From Actinomycetes bacterium (GTDB lineage Bacteria > Actinomycetota > Acidimicrobiia > Acidimicrobiales > Microtrichaceae), in NCBI GenBank assembly GCA_023423475.1, contig JAFAFN010000397.1, positions 1 to 5,797 of the forward strand: a stretch of DNA of 5,797 nucleotides, read 5' to 3'. Both the position numbers and the translations under genes were made by a program. Position 1 is the first letter of the stretch. Each line of letters begins with the position of its first letter. The notes below the pieces were generated by a model. The model worked only from the letters and a program-made list of their open reading frames with translations, searched no databases and was not told the DNA's origin. Of this stretch, positions 1 to 5,797 are shown piece after piece.

Positions 1-560
1 GTCCCGGTGCCATCGATGACCACCCACGTGTCGGGTTCGTCCTCGGCCTGGTCGAGGAAGCCCTGGGTCACCCGGTCGTGGAAGTCGTGGCCCGCTGCCT
101 CGATCCGGTCCCGGGCACCACCGGTGCGCCGCTGGGACTCGGCCGCCGGCACGGTCAGCACGATCACCAGGTCGGGCCACAACCCACCTGCCGCCCATCC
201 CGACACCGCCCGGACGATGTCGACGTCCAGGCCGCGCCCGTAGCCCTGGTAGGCGACCGAGGAGCCGATGAACCGGTCGCACACGACGTCCTGCCCGGCA
301 GCGAGCGCGGGTTCGATCACCTCGTCGACGTGCTGGGCACGGTCCGCCGCCATGAGCAGCGCCTCGGCCCGGTCCGACAACGCGACCGTCGGACCTGGCT
401 CGGTCGGCGACAGCACGATGGAGCGGATGTCCGTGCCGAGTCGCGTCCCGCCGGGCTCGCGGGTGAGCCGCGCGCCCAGTCGGGCGGCGAGTCGTTCGGC
501 CTGGGTCGACTTGCCGGACCCTTCGCCGCCCTCGAACACGATGAAGTGACCTCGGTTCAC
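1..560 (-). CDS. tmk: Thymidylate kinase (dTMP kinase), C-terminus cut by window edge
   Basis: Phosphorylates dTMP to dTDP with ATP in the cytoplasm, an essential step of dTTP synthesis. The 186 visible codons show the family motifs in order: a Walker A loop GGEGSGKST at residues 11-19, the TREPGGT segment at 33-39, the DRF dTMP-binding motif at 95-97 followed by YQG at 104-106, and a lid with RRTGGARDRIE at 144-154. The P-loop has no arginine and the lid is basic, as in E. coli-type enzymes. The usual length is about 205-215 residues, so roughly 20-30 are missing past the left edge. The start is GTG at 560-558, preceded by GAGGAGG with 7-base spacing and followed directly by the canonical FIVFEGGEG strand. 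This start overlaps the MFS stop by 4 bases (GTGA), which implies translational coupling. One small oddity is LTVP at 135-138, where many homologs have an Asp (LDV). Confidence 0.96.
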   Translation of the reverse strand, partial: MNRGHFIVFEGGEGSGKSTQAERLAARLGARLTREPGGTRLGTDIRSIVLSPTEPGPTVALSDRAEALLMAADRAQHVDEVIEPALAAGQDVVCDRFIGSSVAYQGYGRGLDVDIVRAVSGWAAGGLWPDLVIVLTVPAAESQRRTGGARDRIEAAGHDFHDRVTQGFLDQAEDEPDTWVVIDGTG

Positions 561-2315
561 CGCGTGCCCTCCTCGGGCGTGGACTCGACGGAGTCGTCGG
601 CATCCAACGTTGGACCGATTCCGACCGCGTCGGTCGAATCGCCCCCCAGTTCCGGCATGTTCCCGCCGATCTCTGTCGGATCCTGTCCAACGTTCGCCGC
701 GTCGGGCGGGGCGGCGACGGTCTGCTCGGTCGGCTCGGTCGGTTCGGTCATGGGAGGCTGGGACGAGGGAGCAGGCGCCGGCTGCTCGGCACCGAACGCG
801 GCGCTCCAGGACGTGGGGTGGTTCGCTTTCGAGCCAGCGTTCCTCGACGAGCCGATCGCACCTCGCACCTGGTCGCGCAGGCCCATCTGCATCGACCGAG
901 CGGCCAGGAACCCGGCGCCGATGATGATCAGCCCGGCGAGCCACAGCGTGATCCGGACACCGGGGATGGCGAGGTCGAACCCGAATGCCGAGACCTCGGG
1001 GATCTCGTCCTCGCCGACGCCGGTCGCGGTGCGTGCGAAGCCGTTGAAGACCGTCGCGAGGAACGGTCCCATCACGAGCGCCAGCAGCACGCAGAGTCGA
1101 ACCACGGTCAGCAGCGTCGCGAAGATGCGGCCGCGCATGTCATCCTCGGTGTGCTCCTGCAGCAGCGTGAAGCCCAGCACGTACACCGAACCGGCGCAGA
1201 GTCCGAGGAAGAAGATGCCGATCGCGGCGAGCCAGAAGCTCGACATCGACACGCCGACGAGCAGCGAGAAGCCGCACCCGAAGACCAGCGCGACGAAGAT
1301 CTGCTCCTTCGGCAGTCGCTTCTGCAGCACGGACAGCATCACCACACCCGCGGCGACACCGAAGCCGAGCGCGGTGATGAACAGCGGGAAGGTCGCCGCG
1401 TCACCGATGACGTAGCGGGCGAAGGTCGGACCCAGCGGCACGAGCATCGCACCGCCGATGATGCCGGTGGCGAGGCCCAGGTTCACCGCCCGCACGACCG
1501 GGTTGACGAAGATGAACTCCCACCCTTCGCGGATCTCGTCCCAGGTGCGGCGCAGCTTCGAGCGCTCCTCCTCGACCGGGTCACGCTCGACGGGGACCTC
1601 GCCCTCCGCGATCGAGGTGACGTGGGGGGCGTACGCGTTCATCCCGGGGAAGACCCACTTCCACAGGATCAGCGCGGCGATCACGAAGCTGAGGGCGTTG
1701 AAGTAGAAGGCGAGGGTCTGCACCTCGTCGGTGCCGCCGGTGCCGGCGGTGAACCCGAGGAACCCGAGGAACCCGAAGCCGACCAGGCGTGCGTTGAGCG
1801 AGCTCAGCGCGTACTGGATCGGCCCGGCGACCGGCATGGTGGCATACGCGGCGACCAGCCCGAGGGAGTTGGCGGTGGTCAGCTTCTCCGGCGGCACCAG
1901 CTCCGGGGTGGTCGCCTCCTTCGCGGGTGACCACATCATCGTGAAGATCTCGAGGATGAGACTCGCGAAGATCAGGCCCGGCACGGTGCGGACCAACGGC
2001 AGCAGCAGGAACACCCCGGCACGCACCAGGTCCGAGACGATCATCACCGTCTTGCGGTTGAACCGGTCGACGATCACGCCGACGAACGGGGTGAAGAGCA
2101 CTCCCGGCGCGATGCGAGCGGTGGTGACGAGCGCGATCGCGGCTTCTGGCTGCGACGAGATCGCGGCGGCGAGGGAGGTGATCGCGAAGAACCCGACCCA
2201 GTCGCCGATCGCCGAGACCAGCTGCACGTTGAAGAGCGCGAAGAACTCCTTCGAGCCGAAGACACGTTGGACCCACCCGACCTTCGGGGCCACGCCCGAG
2301 GTCGCGTCGAGTGCG

Positions 2316-2323
<8 letters not shown>
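557..2323 (-). CDS. MFS transporter with long acidic C-terminal tail
   Basis: A 588-residue major facilitator protein in the cytoplasmic membrane; the substrate is not evident. Hydrophobic segments are spread over residues 30-475 in two halves, consistent with about 12 helices. They are split by a charged loop at about 226-270 rich in Glu/Arg (VERDPVEEERSKLRR). MFS motif A is visible as GVIVDRFNRK at 82-91, and an EHTEDDMRGRIF segment at 390-401 resembles the MFS_3/enterobactin-exporter-like group. Residues from about 481 onward are a hydrophilic tail rich in Pro, Thr and Glu; residues 511-588 hold 16 acidic residues and one basic residue. The start is taken as GTG at 2323-2321, 8 bases inside topA, with GGAG 10 bases upstream. 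A GTG at codon 11 is a possible alternative. The frame stays open upstream to 2554, but there it only reads topA's lysine repeats out of frame as arginine/proline. The gene sits between topA and tmk, overlapping both. Confidence 0.9.
568..574 (-). promoter_or_regulatory. Ribosome binding site of tmk, inside MFS gene
   Basis: GAGGAGG on the minus strand, 7 bases before the tmk GTG. It lies within the last codons of the MFS gene (Glu-Glu-Gly near the C-terminus). It is the strongest Shine-Dalgarno match among the genes here and decides the GTG start over any later one. Confidence 0.8.
725..751 (-). repeat. 9-bp tandem repeat in MFS tail
   Basis: Three adjacent 9-bp units (plus-strand ctcggtcgg twice, then ttcggtcat) encode the T-E-P-T-E-P-T-E-Q stretch near residues 526-534 of the MFS tail. 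They are in frame, so a change in copy number would only lengthen or shorten the flexible tail. Confidence 0.7.
1751..1777 (-). repeat. 9-bp tandem repeat in MFS loop
   Basis: Three adjacent units (plus-strand gaacccgag twice, then gaacccgaa) encode a repeating F-L-G/F-G pattern within residues 183-191. This glycine/phenylalanine segment lies in the first half of the transporter, before a hydrophobic helix at about 203-222. The units are in frame. Confidence 0.7.
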
Positions 2324-5084
<2,761 letters not shown>

Positions 5085-5092
5085 GAATGGAC

Positions 5093-5121
5093 AGCTAACG
5101 AGCGGCGGGGGGCCGTGTCAA
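5093..5121 (-). promoter_or_regulatory. Putative topA promoter
   Basis: On the minus strand, a perfect TTGACA -35 element (5121-5116) is followed after exactly 17 bases by TTAGCT (5098-5093), a poor -10 match. The spacer is all G/C except for one T. The -10 element ends 8 bases before the topA GTG, so transcription would begin at or within a few bases of the start codon, consistent with the missing Shine-Dalgarno. The -35 lies in a small palindrome, GTGT-TTG-ACAC. The -35 and spacing are seen directly; promoter activity is inferred. Confidence 0.5.
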
Positions 5122-5130
5122 ACACCCTGT

Positions 5131-5149
5131 ACGGGGATCGTGCCCCCGT
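5131..5149 (-). terminator. Hairpin between STAS gene and topA promoter, possible terminator
   Basis: ACGGGG and CCCCGT form a perfect 6-bp stem around a 7-base loop. It lies downstream of the STAS stop and upstream of the topA -35. A second small stem, GGCAG/CTGCC, is at 5172-5185, nearer the STAS stop. Neither is followed by a T-run, so if they terminate transcription they would be of the U-less kind proposed for GC-rich actinobacteria. Confidence 0.3.
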
Positions 5150-5197
5150 CGCGGCGGTTCCGGCCCGTCCGGGCAGCGACCTGCCGCCCCTGGTGCG

Positions 5198-5521
5198 TCA
5201 GTCGACGAGCTGGTCGAAGTGGCCCACGACCGTCAGGATCTCGTCGAGGCGGGTCTCGGCGAGCAGCTCCCGCGGCCGACCCTCGGGTGCCACCACGGCG
5301 AATCGTGCCCCTCGCCGCCCGAAGCGCAGCGCCGCCACCGCCAGGACGCCGGAGGTCACCGGATCGAACAGGTCCACCCCGCCGAGGTCCACGACCACCC
5401 GGTCGCCGTCGGCCCGTTCGAGGTGGTGGTGCAGCGTCGGCATCGTCGCCAGATCGACGTCACCCACCACCGACACGACGGTCCATCCCTGCCGTTGGAG
5501 CGTGCGGACGTCGAAGAGCAT
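5198..5521 (-). CDS. STAS-domain protein, anti-sigma-factor antagonist-like
   Basis: A 107-residue single-domain protein of the SpoIIAA/BldG-like class, which normally binds an anti-sigma kinase and is switched by serine phosphorylation. The fold is readable: an initial strand MLFDVRTLQ, VVSVVGDVDLATMPTL at 15-30 (the usual G-D-x-D-L-A-T strand and helix), VVVDLGGVDLFD at 42-53, a helix at about 59-70, then FAVVAP and a C-terminal EILTVVGHFD. The conserved D-S-S/T-G phosphorylation loop is replaced by D53-P-V-T-S-G58. By length alignment, the phosphoserine position falls on Val55, although Thr56 and Ser57 lie next to it. The ATG at 5521 places the first strand correctly. GTG codons 8 and 12 codons upstream are less likely. 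It diverges from the helicase gene and precedes topA by 113 bases. The arrangement resembles the bldG locus of Streptomyces, but orthology to BldG is not established. Confidence 0.85.
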   Translation of the reverse strand: MLFDVRTLQRQGWTVVSVVGDVDLATMPTLHHHLERADGDRVVVDLGGVDLFDPVTSGVLAVAALRFGRRGARFAVVAPEGRPRELLAETRLDEILTVVGHFDQLVD

Positions 5522-5602
5522 GCGGCGAACGTTAGAGGCCGACACGAGGCACACCCGCAGCGACCCGTCGCTGTCCCACCGCTCCCATAGCGTGGTGTGT
5601 CG
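5522..5602. promoter_or_regulatory. Divergent promoter region between STAS gene and helicase
   Basis: An 81-base gap serving both genes. On the minus strand TAACGT (5534-5529) ends 7 bases before the STAS ATG; on the plus strand TAGCGT (5588-5593) ends 9 bases before the helicase ATG. Both fit the actinobacterial -10 form TANNNT. Neither has a recognisable -35 at 17-18 bases or a Shine-Dalgarno before its ATG. This suggests transcripts with very short leaders or none. Confidence 0.4.
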
Positions 5603-5797
5603 ATGACCGACACCGCCCCCGCTCCGCGTCTCCGGCCCGAGACGACACCGGCCGGCGCGGTGGCCATCGGCGACGTGCTCGACGAGCTGTCCTCCGATTC
5701 GCGGCTCGTCCACCTGCGGCACCTGTTGCCCCGGCCCGCCACCCATCAGGCGTTGTCCGCGCCGCTCGACGACGCCCTCGAGCAGCTCCTCCCCGAG
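5603..5797 (+). CDS. N-terminus of probable DEAD/DEAH-box helicase, cut by window edge
   Basis: An open frame of 65 codons runs to the last base. It starts at ATG 5603-5605 with MTDTAPAPRLRPE, followed by a low-complexity stretch and then VLDELSSDSRLVHLRHLLPRP and an Ala/Leu-rich helix. The L-V-H-x-R-x-L-P-x-R-P pattern is typical of the leader region of large actinobacterial DEAD/DEAH helicases (the group with a C-terminal DUF1998-like domain, Hrq1/MrfA-like) just before their Q-motif and Walker A. No helicase motif is inside the window, so the call rests on this leader pattern and on the position divergent from a STAS gene near topA, as in Streptomyces. No clear Shine-Dalgarno sequence precedes the ATG. 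Confidence 0.6.
   Translation, partial: MTDTAPAPRLRPETTPAGAVAIGDVLDELSSDSRLVHLRHLLPRPATHQALSAPLDDALEQLLPE

Noticed and set aside
603..614. Perfect 12-bp palindrome TCCAACGTTGGA
   Set aside because: It lies inside the MFS tail coding sequence. Only a partial copy occurs nearby (about 685-693) and no promoter is adjacent, so it is probably chance.
78..1930. Several plus-strand open frames opposite tmk and the MFS gene
   Set aside because: These are shadows of confirmed minus-strand genes; none shows conserved motifs.
5163..5174. GCCC-GTCC-GGGC small stem near the STAS stop
   Set aside because: A stem of four pairs with no T-run is too weak to call a terminator by itself.
5522..5746. Extension of the STAS protein to a 182-residue form
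   Set aside because: The extension overlaps the divergent helicase start, has no domain-like pattern, and the ATG at 5521 already places the first STAS strand.

Overview
The window is a very GC-rich bacterial chromosomal segment, densely packed with genes. It looks like a member of the Actinomycetota. The evidence is a topoisomerase I that has no cysteines and ends in a lysine-rich tail, frequent GTG starts, and a gene neighbourhood (tmk, topA, STAS gene, divergent helicase) that resembles the tmk/topA/bldG/helicase region of Streptomyces as I recall it. A separate MFS gene between topA and tmk makes a deeper actinobacterial lineage such as Acidimicrobiia plausible, but that placement is a guess.

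Layout, right to left on the minus strand: a short STAS-domain protein (5521-5198); a 113-base gap holding a hairpin and a promoter-like site; topA (5084-2316); an MFS membrane transporter (2323-557) whose start overlaps the end of topA by 8 bases; and tmk, thymidylate kinase (560 to beyond position 1), whose GTG start overlaps the MFS stop by 4 bases (GTGA). On the plus strand, diverging from the STAS gene across an 81-base gap, the first 65 codons of a probable DEAD/DEAH-box helicase run off the right edge (5603-5797).

topA, the MFS gene and tmk overlap end to end, so they are almost certainly one transcript with translational coupling. This links DNA relaxation and dTTP supply to a transporter of unknown substrate. 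From memory, Streptomyces carries the MFS and dTMP kinase parts as one fused protein; here they are two abutting genes, with a long acidic tail on the MFS protein where the linker of a fusion would lie. The STAS protein looks like an anti-sigma-factor antagonist but does not carry the usual Asp-Ser-Ser/Thr-Gly phosphorylation motif.

I found no tRNA, rRNA, CRISPR array, insertion sequence or phage-like gene. This is a conserved core region. The points of interest are the MFS-kinase coupling, the altered STAS protein and the short-leader or leaderless promoter architecture, not an obviously new system.
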